Shown in pieces: positions 21,520-31,620 of a stretch of DNA of 64,000 nucleotides. The stretch is taken from assembly GCA_001939145.1 (NCBI GenBank), contig LSRX01000716.1:154054-218053 (forward strand). Reading direction: 5' to 3'. The number at the start of each line of letters is the position of its first letter. The stretch's first letter is position 1. A program made the position numbers and the translations under genes. The notes under the pieces were generated by a model. That model ran no database searches. It was not told the DNA's origin and saw only the letters and a list, made by a program, of their open reading frames with translations. This DNA is from Symbiodinium microadriaticum. Taxonomy: Eukaryota > Sar > Dinophyceae > Suessiales > Symbiodiniaceae.

Positions 21520-21993
21520 TGGGAGGGGCCGGGCCCCCCCCCAAAAAAAAAAAGGGTAACAGAATTAAAATTTCCGGAACCGCATTAATGGAAAACCATC
21601 CATGGCTTGCTTGGGCTCTTTGGTTTCTTTTCCATAGCAGTGTATTGAATCTCTATTAGAAAGCCATTGGAAAAGCCTACCCGAACGGCCCGTGCCTGTA
21701 AATTTCTTTAAATATGGTACCTTATCCCCAGACGAAATCCCACGTAATGGAAACACATACAGATCGGCCTAAATCTGCCGAAAAATTTTCTTTAAATATG
21801 GAACCCTTTACCAATCAAGTCTTCGGATTCCTGCAGATCTGGTTCCGCCTCCAATGACGAAGAGTGGATCTACTCCCAGGGGGAATAACCCCGAACCTTC
21901 CTCGAGTTCCCGGTCGAGCTCCTTATTGTCGTCTATTGCTGTGACCGAAGCCGTGGCAGACCCAGCCAACAAAGCACCGACAGCTGAACCGGA

Positions 21994-22971
21994 ATGGGTA
22001 CTTCCTCCCCAGTGCGAGCCTCGACGTCGCGCATTATACGCGGCCCTACACCGATTGAAGCGGGGGCGGCCCCGGCAGTACCAGCGAGCTCGCCCTCAAC
22101 CTCAAGAAGAACCACGCCCGACCTCAAGCACGACGACCTCGAGCCCCTCCGCGAGGACGTGATGAGGGGAAAAACCCCAGCTCAGCCACGCAATGAGAAG
22201 GATGAGAGTTGCCACATCGATGATCCCGCTACCACTGAGACTATTGGGGCCGCCAGTGAGGTCCCTAACAACCCACGCGAGCCACCTGCACCCGAGCCCG
22301 AGCCTGATTCTCGGGATTTGCTCCAGCCTTTGCCTCCTGGTTGGCAGAGGGACGATACCTTCGCTCAGGGGTTGCACCCCACTACCGACGTCTTCGATGA
22401 CCTGCAGAACGAGAACTATAACGCCGTGGACCAGGATGGAGGAAAACCGTGTGACAAAGGTGTGTCATCTTCGCCACTCCCGTCTGATGTGGACTTTGAT
22501 CCTGACGTCCCATCCAGCCCAGTCCCCGCCGGCGATGGACCGGATGATGATCAGCAGGGGAGTGCCCCTAGAGCATGGGACAAAGGAGAGACGCAGGGAG
22601 TCCTGGAGCCGGAGGGTACACCACCACCCCTTACGGCACAACAAAGAGCGAGACTACATGCAATCCTCCAAGCACGTGACCCTGACGGCCGAGTACCCTA
22701 TGGCCTGGACAAGTACAAGGGAGACGCTGCGAAGTGGGCAGCTTACAGGAGAGCCTTGAAAGCCAGTTATAGGGCACACCGTAAACGCAAAAGGGCCGAC
22801 GGAACCTGGAGCAAAGACGACTACAGGGGCTGGGGTCCCCTACAGCATCGGGAACCAACACCAGGAGGACAGCCACTCAGGGACAGAGAGCCCTTGCAGC
22901 GCCTCAGAGAGCGCTCTCCTTTGCCAAGACGAAGGGGCTCCATGCGAACCTCCTGGGTGACTCCTGAGTGA
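21994..22971 (+). CDS. Hypothetical hydrophilic protein
   Basis: 325 codons from an ATG; an overlapping ATG frame begins at 21854, so the 5' end is unsettled. The protein is Pro-, Ser- and acid-rich for about 220 residues. It then becomes a basic, helical segment (TAQQRARLHAILQARD, KWAAYRRALKASYRAHRKRKR) and ends Arg-rich. No domain is recognised. The composition (disordered acidic region plus basic helix) suits a nucleic-acid-associated or gag-like product. It follows the DinoSL-tagged processed gene on the same strand and has similar composition, so it may come from the same retroelement-rich block. Confidence 0.4.
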   Translation: MGTSSPVRASTSRIIRGPTPIEAGAAPAVPASSPSTSRRTTPDLKHDDLEPLREDVMRGKTPAQPRNEKDESCHIDDPATTETIGAASEVPNNPREPPAPEPEPDSRDLLQPLPPGWQRDDTFAQGLHPTTDVFDDLQNENYNAVDQDGGKPCDKGVSSSPLPSDVDFDPDVPSSPVPAGDGPDDDQQGSAPRAWDKGETQGVLEPEGTPPPLTAQQRARLHAILQARDPDGRVPYGLDKYKGDAAKWAAYRRALKASYRAHRKRKRADGTWSKDDYRGWGPLQHREPTPGGQPLRDREPLQRLRERSPLPRRRGSMRTSWVTPE

Positions 22972-23440
22972 CTGAGCGGGCCAAAGGAATGTACAGCTGA
23001 CCATAGGGGATAGCCCCCACTCGCATTTCCAGTCCACATGGGGGAAAACCCCTTCTTTCCTTTCATGACATGTACTTTTTCTTTTCAGTGAGCACAACGG
23101 CATGCACGACATGATAGCCGAGCTTCGATTCCTCGCTGACCTTTCTCTCCTTTTTCTCCCACCGTGAAGGGGAGTAATCCCCCCTGGAACTTTCAGTTCC
23201 CTGTACAATAAGACGGGCCGCTGGAGCCACCAGATACACTTTCCACAGCCTCCGCTCGAGGCACAAATTAGCTGCCGAGTGCTTCAACTTTCATTTCGCG
23301 GCTGGCAGGGGAATGCACCCTTTTTGGATTTGTGTTTACAGAGAGAGAGGGTGTGAGATTGCCTTTGGAGTGCTGCTGTCTGCCGCGGCACAGGATATAG
23401 TAGCCTTGTTGTCGCGAAGCCTTTTCTCTCCGCGCGTCCC
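22972..23440. other. No gene seen
   Basis: Spacer between ORFs. GGGGAAAACCCCTTC and GGGGAGTAATCCCCCC are small GC-rich palindromic patches. Nothing else is recognisable. Confidence 0.5.
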
Positions 23441-23499
23441 GCGCCGGTCGGGGGCGCTTGACGCGCGCGGTCGAGGGGCAACCCTCGGCCCTAGCCCTG

Positions 23500-23545
<46 letters not shown>

Positions 23546-23575
23546 GAGAGAGAGAGAGCGAGCGCGAGCGCAGAG
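23441..23575. repeat. (GA)n module, copy 1
   Basis: A ~60-bp lead (CGGTCGGGGGCGCTTGACGC, GCGCGGTCGAGGGG, CCCTAGCCCT) runs into a long GA tract (23501-23560) and a GCGAGCGCGAGCGCAGAG tail. Related leads occur at 26131-26220 and 27160-27235. Confidence 0.75.
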
Positions 23576-23576
23576 T

Positions 23577-25191
23577 CGAATTGAGTTTTGCGCGGACCCC
23601 CAGATATTGGCTCGTGCAAATAGAAGTGGCACCGGCCGCTGGGCAAGGGGAGGTCCCCCTGCAGGCAGGGGAAAGTTTCTTCCTCGAATGGAGAGGCGAA
23701 CAAGCAGAATGGATTAGACGCCCAAGGTTCGCAGAGGACGTCGCTAGGCTGGGGGGGTTCTCAACCTTCCCACAGCCCGAGCAGCCGCGCCCGCCAACAC
23801 CGCCACAACGGCAGGGGGGAGATCCCCCAAAAAGACGGCAGCATGGCCAAGTTCGACCGGGGCGACCCGCGACCTCGAGCTCTTCGGCATCAGCGCAGAG
23901 GGAACAAGCTGCTGAACGAGACCCTCAACAACAAACACATCCCCAACCTCAACCTCGACTGGATGCATCGGCTGGCATGCGCAGAGGGGAGCAGGGTAAA
24001 CCTGCTAAGGCTTCGGTCAAAGCACAGCCAAAAGCCAAGCCACCAATGCCGCCAGCCTCAAGCTCAGGATCCGACACAGACCAGTTGGCCAAGCGAAGAC
24101 CCACCAAGCCCTACACCGACGCCCCGCAAGACCAATGACCAAGAGGAGAGCCCCATGATGCAAATGGGGGAGTTTGAGGCCGACTACCCCCTCGAGGACA
24201 CTTTCTCACTGGTCCAGACAAAAAAAGCGGAGGACCCCTCCCAACCCTCTGATGCGCCGTCACCACCGCCCCCGCAGCCAACAGCCTCACAAAGACAACT
24301 AGAATGGATGACAGTGGAGGCCAATTTTGGCACGGGGTTAACTACGACGGAGTCATGGACCTGCTCGAAAAGATCCTGCAGAACCTCCTGGAGCAGACGT
24401 TCCAACAGCCCAATGAATATGCCACCCAACTGGCCTACCACGCCTGCTTCTACCTCAACAAGCTCCGTGAACTACGCCCTGCCGGGAGAACTCTGCCTCC
24501 CCAAGCTACGGAACCGACAGCTCCGACCGACTTCCAGCTCAATGTCCACAACCCACTCATCGAGGCTGAGGCTACCCTGAGCAACTTGGCCAACAACCAT
24601 GTGGACCTCCCGATGCGCCATGTACAAAGAGAGCTTCTCAGGGCGGAAGCCCTCCTCAAGGAAGGCAGGGCCTTGCTGAAAAGCTGGTCCAATGACCCGG
24701 AAGCCCCTGGCGCCTTGCCGGGGACAGCGGCCACGCGCAACGCACTGGATGGTATCGATTGGGCACTTCTTGCAACAGAAGAAGGTGGTGTGGCCACCAT
24801 GGACGAAGCCATCAGACATGCAGCCGAGGCGACCCAGCGCAGCAACCAATATATGATGGAGCTCATCTCATGGCTTCAGGGGAAGTTCTCTCAAGATGCC
24901 CTGGAGGGGAGCCCATCCCCTAAACGTCCCCGCCGAGAGATCGCCTCCGGGAGTGCACAAGTGCCTAACTTCCACGCAGACCCCCCTCGAGGCCGTGGAG
25001 GACACAACCCAGACCTACGTCGAGTACCTGCTCAACCTCTACCACGCAGACAACATGGTCCAACTCCCCCACTACTTCGACGAGAACAAGGAAACGACTG
25101 TCTACTACCTCGCCCTCGAGACCCTCGACAAGATCGTCCACCTCCTGTGAGCATGAGCGGACCAGGGGAAGCCACCCCTACCAAATTCTGA
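23577..25191 (+). CDS. Hypothetical protein(s), probably frameshifted or spliced
   Basis: Coding-like sequence moves between frames. 23577-24138 is a Pro/Gln-rich frame open from upstream through the GA tract. 24139-24300 is an acidic frame (EFEADYPLEDTFSLVQTKK). 24304-25191 is an ATG frame of 295 codons with a helical, Leu-rich region (VMDLLEKILQNLLEQ, then RELLRAEALLKEGRALL) and a basic tail (SPKRPRREIASG). None matches a family I know. The frame changes need short introns or indels near 24130 and 24300. The disordered, helical then basic order resembles the ORF at 21994-22971. This may be a retroelement structural protein or a host gene. Confidence 0.38.
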
Positions 25192-25508
25192 GAGCACAGC
25201 AAATTATTGGGGCGCTCCCCTTTCTGGAGCAGGAAGTGGCCACTAGGCTCTCGGAAGCTCACTTTCTGCTGTTCGGGTGGACCACAGCCCTATGGGGATC
25301 TCCCATCGTCTTGGTGGACAGCGCTCATGGCTTGGAAGAAAGTCCGGGATCCGCAGCTGAAACAGCGCCGTGGACACCGCCCCCTATCGGGGAAAGGGCC
25401 CCGGACTTGCAGGCTGAGAATGAGGAAGTGACCCAACAAAACGAAAGCCTCAGCCAGCACTCCCACAGACGTCGGCGACTACATGCGGCATTCGGCGAGG
25501 ACATGTGA
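25188..25508 (+). CDS. Hypothetical short ORF, end fragment
   Basis: Open frame without a clear ATG in its first half, reading LRAQQIIGALPFLEQEVATR then LSEAHFLLFGWTTALWGSP. The amphipathic helix followed by an acidic linker and a basic end (SHRRRRLHAAFGED) looks like a real protein tail. It could be the last exon of the preceding ORF. No family is recognised. Confidence 0.3.
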   Translation: MRAQQIIGALPFLEQEVATRLSEAHFLLFGWTTALWGSPIVLVDSAHGLEESPGSAAETAPWTPPPIGERAPDLQAENEEVTQQNESLSQHSHRRRRLHAAFGEDM

Positions 25509-26130
25509 ACGAGAGTGAGAGGCCAAAAAGCCTCGCGAAGCTTCGGGGGGGAACCCCCCTGTACGGGGAAGGAACCCTTAGTTTGTTTCTGTTCAGGTTT
25601 GCTTGTCTTGAGTAGGTTCCGTGACCAGGTTGGGGGATTATCGCTTGCCGAGCCTTGAGGCCTAGCCCCACTGAGAGCGTACTTTGGACCTCCACTGCCC
25701 TAGAGGAATTGTCTGCCCTGTGCCCGCACTATCTTGGCTTGCATTGGTGTATTTTACTGACGACTATTGTTGATGGGTTTTTCCCTTTGTCTTGCCTAAG
25801 AACCAGAGTGCAGGCACCGAAAGACACCCAGTTTCATTTCTGAAACCACCGATGGGGCTCGCTTCGCAGAGGTTGCAATACTGTATCATTGCAGCCGAGA
25901 AAGGAGGGAAACTCCCTGAACAGCCGACTTTAGTGTTCCTTTGTGTCGCTAGGGCTTCAGTCGTGTTCACTTCTGTTCTTGGGCTGACTGATGCCAGCAT
26001 GGTCGGCAGATGAAGCGAATCCCAAAGAGGCAGACAAAATCCTTCTACGTGGCTGTCATAATACCCGTGTGGTGTGCATCTTCTTAATCTGGATGCCTGA
26101 AGCCTCGGTGGTGTAGCAGCGTATCTCCAC
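25509..26130. other. No gene seen
   Basis: About 620 bp with only short, non-protein-like frames and no repeat that I can identify. Confidence 0.45.
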
Positions 26131-26305
26131 CCCCTCCAAAACGGTTGGGGGCGCGACAGCGTGCGGGCTAGGGAGCTCCCCTAGTCCACAGCCCTAACGA
26201 AAGAAAGAGCGAGCGCAGAGTCTAGGGCAGGACGCATCCTAGGCTTTCTACCTGGTAGAGAGACAGAGAGAGAGAGAGAGACAGAGAGACAGAGAGAGAG
26301 TGCCG
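26131..26305. repeat. (GA)n module, copy 2
   Basis: The lead GGTTGGGGGCGCGACAGC ... GGGAGCTCCCCTAGTCC ... GCCCTAACGAAAGAAAGAGC is followed by a GAGAGACAGAGA tract at 26258-26300. It is homologous in layout to 23441-23575. Confidence 0.65.
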
Positions 26306-26525
26306 CCTTTAAAATAAAGGAAAAATATCCGACACTCGAACATACTTTCACACCCCCGAAAGCCCCATAACATATGGGGGCCAAAGGGCCGGGGGGCCTG
26401 ACCCGTCCCCTATGCCCTGGGGAAGAAGAAGAAGTGCTGCCTTTAACACATGGGGGGCCGAAAGGCCGGGGGACCTTGACCGTCCCCGAAGCCCTGGAGA
26501 CGAAGAAGAGAGCCGCCTTGCTTCC
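26306..26525. repeat. ~80-bp tandem repeat, about 2.5 copies
   Basis: Unit: CGCCTTTAA ... CATATGGGGGCCAAAGGGCC ... CCTGACCCGTCCCCTA ... CCCTGGGGAAGAAGAAG. Copies start near 26365 and 26447, with a partial unit at 26303 (GCCGCCTTTAAAATAAAGG). Confidence 0.75.
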
Positions 26526-27159
26526 TTGTTCCGACTTGCGGAACCGTGCCTTGCAGAGTGCCTGAACCAGCTCTGGAACCCCAACACAGGTGACAGTACC
26601 AATAAAGGTAACAGTGTGGAAGGTCGGGGATGCAGTTTGATGAGGACCCACTATTGTCCGTGCGCTAACTTGTTACAGTATGTGTCTTGGTGCAGCTTTC
26701 GGGGCCTTCCAACACAACAACCCCACAACGTCGGGGCCACTACTTACCGAACACTGGTGAAAACCGATTCCCGAAGCAGCAAGGGGACCTTCACTATGGG
26801 TTAATGCTGTGACTTGGTTGCTGCAAAAGGGGTCGGGGATCACAATCATGTTTCACACCGACAAAACACCAGACACGGACTCAGGCGTAGCGCTACTGCG
26901 CAGGGGGTGGGGAGCACGCTTCCCTTTCCCAAGCAAAAAAGCAAGCGCGCAAGAGAGCCACTCATGTAAGTTGTGCAGGCATGTCTGTTGTGATTCCATG
27001 GTTTGCCTTCCGAAGCCCCCTCACGCGCCGGCGCTCCAGCTGTTTGAGTCCGTCCCAACTCTTCCAGTGCGCGAGTCGGCGGGGGGTGCGCTCGCTGACC
27101 CCTCTGTCTGCGAAGAGTCATGACGTAAGGGTCCGAAGCAAGAGCAAGCAAGAGAGAGA
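26526..27159. other. No gene seen
   Basis: Short frames only. No domain, RNA gene or clear repeat was seen. Confidence 0.45.
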
Positions 27160-27270
27160 GGGTGTGAGTCGGGGGCGTTAACGCGCGCGGTGAGGGGGAT
27201 CTCCCCTTCAGCCCTTGCGAAAGAAAGAGTTTGAGTCATGATGTGTGTGGGTGTCTGCGCGCGCGCGCGA
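27160..27270. repeat. (GA)n module, copy 3 (lead only), plus (GC)n
   Basis: GAGTCGGGGGCGTTAACGC, GCGCGGTGAGGGGGATCTCC and CAGCCCTTGCGAAAGAAAGAG parallel the leads at 23441 and 26131, but the GA tract is short here. A TGCGCGCGCGCGCGAC run follows at 27257-27271. Confidence 0.6.
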
Positions 27271-27552
27271 CCGTGCCTGGCACAGCAGGATGGTGACCGG
27301 AGGCGAAGTGTCCGATGACATGAAAATCGCCTCCTTCCCGGCTTGTTGATCTTTGCTTGTTCTTAATAAGGCTTGAGTTCTTGATGCAACATGCATGTTT
27401 CATATTCAAGGTGGCAGATCGGATGCAGAGCATACGGGCGCCTCGAACGTCGGGTGGCTACTCGCAGGCCAGGTCAGCAGGAGAGTGCCCAACACCGGAC
27501 GGGCTTTGTGTGAGAGAGTCGAACTTGGCTCTTCTCACCGAGGCCGCGAAGA

Positions 27553-28018
27553 GTGGCTCGAAGAGTCTCGGGATCGAAAAATGGAAAGCCCGGTCCTCCT
27601 CTGCCTCTTCTGCGCTCCTGTGCTCCGCGGCTCTCGGTCTGGAGCTGTGAGGCTGCGAAGACGCCCGAAGGCCACAGCTACTACTACAACTCCAGGACTG
27701 GTGAGTCCACATGGGAGCGACCCATGGAGCTGGGAGGACCCCTCGTGAGCCCTGCCCGTGTTTGAGGGGGGCTTTGCTGGCTTCAGATCCCCGTATGTGC
27801 GACAGGTATACAAGAGCGGAGACGAGGTGGAGGTGTGGAGCAATGGCATGCGAGCGAAGCCCGGCAGCAAAAGTGTCTTCTTGGATCTCTCGGTGTGGGA
27901 ACAAAAAGTCCGCTGGGTGTGTGAGTGGAAGTTTTGCCTGAGGTGGGGCAAAGGCAAAGTCTTGCAGGCGGGGTTGCTCGTGTCTTGCGGTCTTGCATGT
28001 GAAGCCTGGCACAGGTGA
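27553..28018 (+). CDS. WW-domain plus SH3/Tudor-like (VEVWS) gene fragment
   Basis: Exon 1 (frame 1, to 27744) ends in a WW domain: AAKTPEGHSYYYNSRTGEST, then WERP. WW domains bind proline-rich peptides. Exon 2 (frame 2, from 27806) begins VYKSGDEVEVWSNGM, a motif I associate with SH3/Agenet-Tudor-like repeats that are common in dinoflagellate predicted proteins. A 61-bp intron, GTGAGC at 27745 to GACAG at 27805, joins the two in phase 0. The N-terminal Trp of the WW core is uncertain because the upstream boundary is unclear. The 3' end after WSNGM looks less conserved, so another intron is likely. It could be a pseudogene fragment. Confidence 0.55.
27745..27805 (+). other. GT-AG intron between WW and VEVWS exons
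   Basis: 61 bp, phase 0. The donor is CTC|GTGAGC and the acceptor GCGACAG|GTATAC. Removal puts the WW exon (frame 1) in register with GDEVEVWS (frame 2). Confidence 0.55.
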
Positions 28019-29521
28019 AGGACGACAAGGTTACAGCGGAGTTTTGTCTTCGTGATGGCAGCGTAGCACGAAAGGCGACAACTGCACCGGCTAGACCATT
28101 CGTCTGGAGAAGAGCCGTGTAGGAGCTACCTTGTCAGCACAAAGAGCGGGTGCCTCGGACTGTCGGCAGTTTCGCTGGACGTTGAAAGGCTCATGGCTCA
28201 TGGCTTGGTCCGGACAGCCTTGTCTCGGTTCTTATGCTTGTGAGCGGCAACAAAACTGGCTGGCTTGTTTTGTAGCTCCAAAGCAGCTGCAGAGAGAAGG
28301 GGTCCTCGCGGGTTTGTGACCTTTTCTGGAGCTCTCGCGGGCGCGTGGTGACTCTCCACATGCATAGCCTGCAGCGGTCGGTGCCTTGTACCCGGTAAAC
28401 GCGAAAATCGAAGTCAGGACTGCCGGTTACGCGGCAGCTAGAGTCAGCTAGAGCTGCCTAGGAAAGGATTCCCAGACGTCGATTCGCAAGTCTTTGCACG
28501 TATTTTGCATTTTCTCAGTCTTCGCCCTGCCGCGGCCGAAGCGATGCAAGCCTGGTCATCCGACGAGCAGGACGCGGCACAGTGGTTGCATTGCACGGAT
28601 AAGCCTCTTGAAGCACTCTCCTTGGCCTTGGTGCCTCTTGGTGCTTGAAAGCTGTGAGATCAAAGAGATTCCCGAAAGCAGGGTGGCCCGCTCGAAGAAT
28701 CAAGATGGGATTGGTGACGTTTCCTAGGCAACGGCCTCGTGGCGCATGGTCTTGAACATGTTATGCTATTTGGAGCCTGCTACTGCATCATGTTCGGAGT
28801 CCTGCCGCAGGAAGCCTACCAATCATGGTTTAGTGCCATGAAGGATGGCTGCTTGGCTGCACGCCTTCAGAGAAACGTCGTTGGAATGAAGGCATCGCCT
28901 AGCATGCACGCGCCGGAACGACGACGATTGAGTGCCTTGTTGACATTCTGCGACTACGGTGTGGGACCAGTGCTTGAGCTGAGGCTCGTCCAGTTCGAAG
29001 CCTGCGTTGCAGGTTTCACAGTTTCTCTGGCGATCGGGACTGCCACGTGAAGCTTTGAAGCAGGCTGTGCCCGAAGTACAGACTATCAAAGCTATTGCGC
29101 CTGCGCAAGCGCACAAAGCTTTGATGACAATTTCCGAATGCGAGTATGCAGTCTTTGTGTATTATTGGAGGTTTGGGCCATCGCCAACCCTGGGAGTCGA
29201 ACAAGTCTGTCCTTCGAGGCCGCAGTATGCACAAAGGCGTTGCTCCTTCGTTTAGAGGCACCGGTGAGCCGTAGGAGTTCGCGAAGTGCTGCCGTTTGGT
29301 TGCCCATTGCCAAGCTCTGGATGCTGACTTCGCTCGAGTCTCGGGTAATGCTCAACAGATTTTGCGTGAGGCAGCAGCCTGGCCTGTCCGGAAAGGTCAA
29401 GAGAGGTGACCGTCCACTGCGGGTCAGGCTCCGAACAGAGTGCCTGCACAAAAGGCCCGGTGCCTTGTAGTACACTTGACAGCATCGTCGCATCGGCTTA
29501 CTGTATTACGGCGTTTTGCTG
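28019..29521. other. No firm gene
   Basis: Several + strand frames of about 75-110 codons exist (28739-29050 has a plausible hydrophobic start, HVMLFGACYCIMFGVLPQEA). None shows a known domain or clear exon borders. Could be exons of an unrecognised gene. Confidence 0.3.
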
Positions 29522-29790
29522 TCCTCAGGCCGCCGGCCTTGCCAAGATTCGAGAAAGGAGCCTAGAAGTGTTGTCGGCGCTCGCCATGCCACATGGCTCA
29601 GACTGGCGCATGACATCATCTCGGCAAGAAACGACGAATACTCGCCGTGGCAGGTGCAGCCGCTGATTTTCGAGCCTAGGCTTGTTCTGCATTTGGCCCA
29701 AGGTAGTAACACCACAAGCTGCGGGCTTTAGTCGAATGCAAGAAGTCAGCAAGTTAAATCAGCTGCCATCCGGCAGGTCCTCGTGTGTGG
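29522..29790 (+). repeat. Kinase-flanking direct repeat, copy 1
   Basis: 269 bp from TCCTCAGGCCGCCGGCC to GGTCCTCGTGTGTGG. Copy 2 lies at 31371-31620. Differences are scattered substitutions and small indels. Both copies keep a frame reading AGLAKIRERSLEVLSALA, which may derive from an exon. Confidence 0.9.
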
Positions 29791-29848
29791 GACGATCCGT
29801 GATCTGGCATCACGGCAGAGTGATTTAGACTGAGCAGAGCCCTCCGCC

Positions 29849-30955
29849 ATGGCTTTCGCGAGAGCGGCACGCTTTCCGGTCCGGGTCCCCGGCCGGGACT
29901 TTTCTACACCCGGGCCGGGGACGTACAGCCCGAGGGCCAGCTGCGGGCTTCCTCGGGTCTTGGCCTACACATTCGGCCAGCCATCTCCCCCAAAACCACG
30001 ACCACTTCCCAAAGCCAAGACGGTGGCGATAGTCAACGATGCACAACGGCAACCGACAACGCCACTGGACTGTGGTGGCACGACACCACGACCTCAGCAG
30101 GACGAGGCGCTGCCAAGCGTCGACGTTGCGCAGCTGGCACTGACAACGCAACTGGGCCGTGGTGGACTTGGCACAGTCCAAACGGGAGTTTTTCGAGGCG
30201 AGGCCATTGCGGTAAAGCACTATCGCCACCAGCCACACCTCCTGTCTAACCCGGCGGAGGATCGCCGGGCGTTGCACAAAGAGGCAATGCTCCTGACTCG
30301 AATCGACCATCCGAATGTGGTGAGGGTTTTATGTCTCGTAGCAGACAATGGAGATACGACCGGGTTTGGCATGGAAATGCTAGGGAAAAGCCTCCAAGAG
30401 GCTCATAACAAAAGAGAACTGAATGGACGTGTCCTTGCCGAGGCCTTTAGTCCGACGTGCCAGGGTGTGGCACACATCCATGGCCTGTTGGTGGCGCACC
30501 TGGACATCAAGCCAGCCAATCTTTGCTTCGCACGTCCTATGAGCAATGACATCAAGTTGATTGACTTTGACGCTGCACAGGAGCTGAAGCAGGCTGACGA
30601 AGTTTTGGAACGACTTCCAGGAAATATGTTGGCAGTCTCGCCGGAGAGAGCCGATAAGCAGCCCTGCCGCGCGCTTGCGGAAGACGCGTACATGACAGGT
30701 TACACGTTCTTGACTTTGCTGGGACAAACACCAGCCAACCGCGAGACAGGGAGGCTGCAAAGATGGGTGATGTCTTTGCTGAGTCCGGTGGAGAAAAGGC
30801 CATCGATGCAGCAGATCTTGGAGCAATGCACCAAGCCCATGGAAGATGAACCAGATCCGACAGACGCGCTGCCGGCTCTTCTTTTGACGCCACCGGCAGT
30901 GCCTGCGGCAGGCCAAGATGTGTTCACGAAGCTACTTGGCTCCGAGTTGTGTTGA
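29849..30955 (+). CDS. Intronless protein kinase with N-terminal SHIPPO motif
   Basis: 368 codons from ATG (CCGCCATGG context). Residues 18-28 read FSTPGPGTYSP, a SHIPPO/sperm-tail PG-rich repeat typical of axoneme-associated proteins. The kinase domain spans about residues 98-325: glycine loop LGRGGLGTV (102-110), Lys123 in AIAVKHY, Glu145 in the C-helix, catalytic loop HLDIKPANL (Asp219, Asn224), LIDFDAA in place of DFG (Asp239), and SPE. Leu replaces the usual Arg before Asp219, so it is a non-RD kinase. All catalytic residues are present, so Ser/Thr kinase activity is likely. It is a single exon and sits between two ~260-bp direct repeats, which suggests a mobilised or duplicated copy. 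A flagellar or basal-body role is only an inference from the SHIPPO motif. Confidence 0.85.
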   Translation: MAFARAARFPVRVPGRDFSTPGPGTYSPRASCGLPRVLAYTFGQPSPPKPRPLPKAKTVAIVNDAQRQPTTPLDCGGTTPRPQQDEALPSVDVAQLALTTQLGRGGLGTVQTGVFRGEAIAVKHYRHQPHLLSNPAEDRRALHKEAMLLTRIDHPNVVRVLCLVADNGDTTGFGMEMLGKSLQEAHNKRELNGRVLAEAFSPTCQGVAHIHGLLVAHLDIKPANLCFARPMSNDIKLIDFDAAQELKQADEVLERLPGNMLAVSPERADKQPCRALAEDAYMTGYTFLTLLGQTPANRETGRLQRWVMSLLSPVEKRPSMQQILEQCTKPMEDEPDPTDALPALLLTPPAVPAAGQDVFTKLLGSELC

Positions 30956-31370
30956 TCAAGCGTGCGCAGAGGCAAAGGCTCTGGCTTTGAGCAACTTGTG
31001 ACGTGTAGGGCCATGTAGGGCCCGTCCTGAAAGCGCTCGGCCAGCGTGCGGCAAGGGAGCCCTCGAGGGCTTTCGGGCGATCTTACAGGTTGAGCGGTGG
31101 CATGACTTCAGCTACACTGACCCTCGACTGGTGAACGTCCGCGAAGCCGGCAGATAGCGAGGAACACTCCACTCAGCTTGGTTTCGAAGCGGCTTTCTTA
31201 GCGATGGCTGGGTGAGACGATATTCGAAGACCCGCAACTCCGAGCCTCGGTGCAGGGCGGCAAAGCCACTTCAAGCCCATCACAGTGCAAGGCCTCCGAC
31301 AGGGTGCATTTTCGGTTGCTTCACTGATGCGAACCACCCATGTGTCGACGTCATGGATTCATTGTCGCGA

Positions 31371-31620
31371 TCCTCAGGCCGCCGGCCTTGCCAAGATTCG
31401 AGAAAGGAGCCTAGAAGTGCTGTCGGCGCTCGCCAAGCCACATGGCTCAGACTGCCGCATGAGATCATCTCGGCGAGAAACGAGTACTCGCCGTGGCAGG
31501 TGCAGCCGCTGATTTTCGAGCTTAGGCTTGTTCTGCATTTGTCCCAAGATGCGGGCTTGAGTCGAATGCAAGAAGTCAGCAAGTTGAATCAGCTGCTATC
31601 GTGCAGGTCCTCGTGTATGG
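31371..31620 (+). repeat. Kinase-flanking direct repeat, copy 2
   Basis: 250 bp, same orientation as copy 1. It lacks about 14 bp around GTAGTAACACCACAAGC and carries other small differences, so the duplication is not very recent. Confidence 0.9.

Larger units (their letters stand above)
20271..21553 (+). mobile_element. Processed (retrotransposed) gene body
   Basis: The segment lies between the DinoSL match and an 11-bp A run at 21543-21553, which follows a stop codon (21517-21519) and a short C-rich 3' UTR. SL at the 5' end, no detectable intron and A tract at the 3' end are what a reverse-transcribed trans-spliced mRNA leaves behind. The 5' UTR-like part is about 400 bp. I could not see a clear target-site duplication. 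The gap at 21209-21269 lies inside. Confidence 0.7.
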
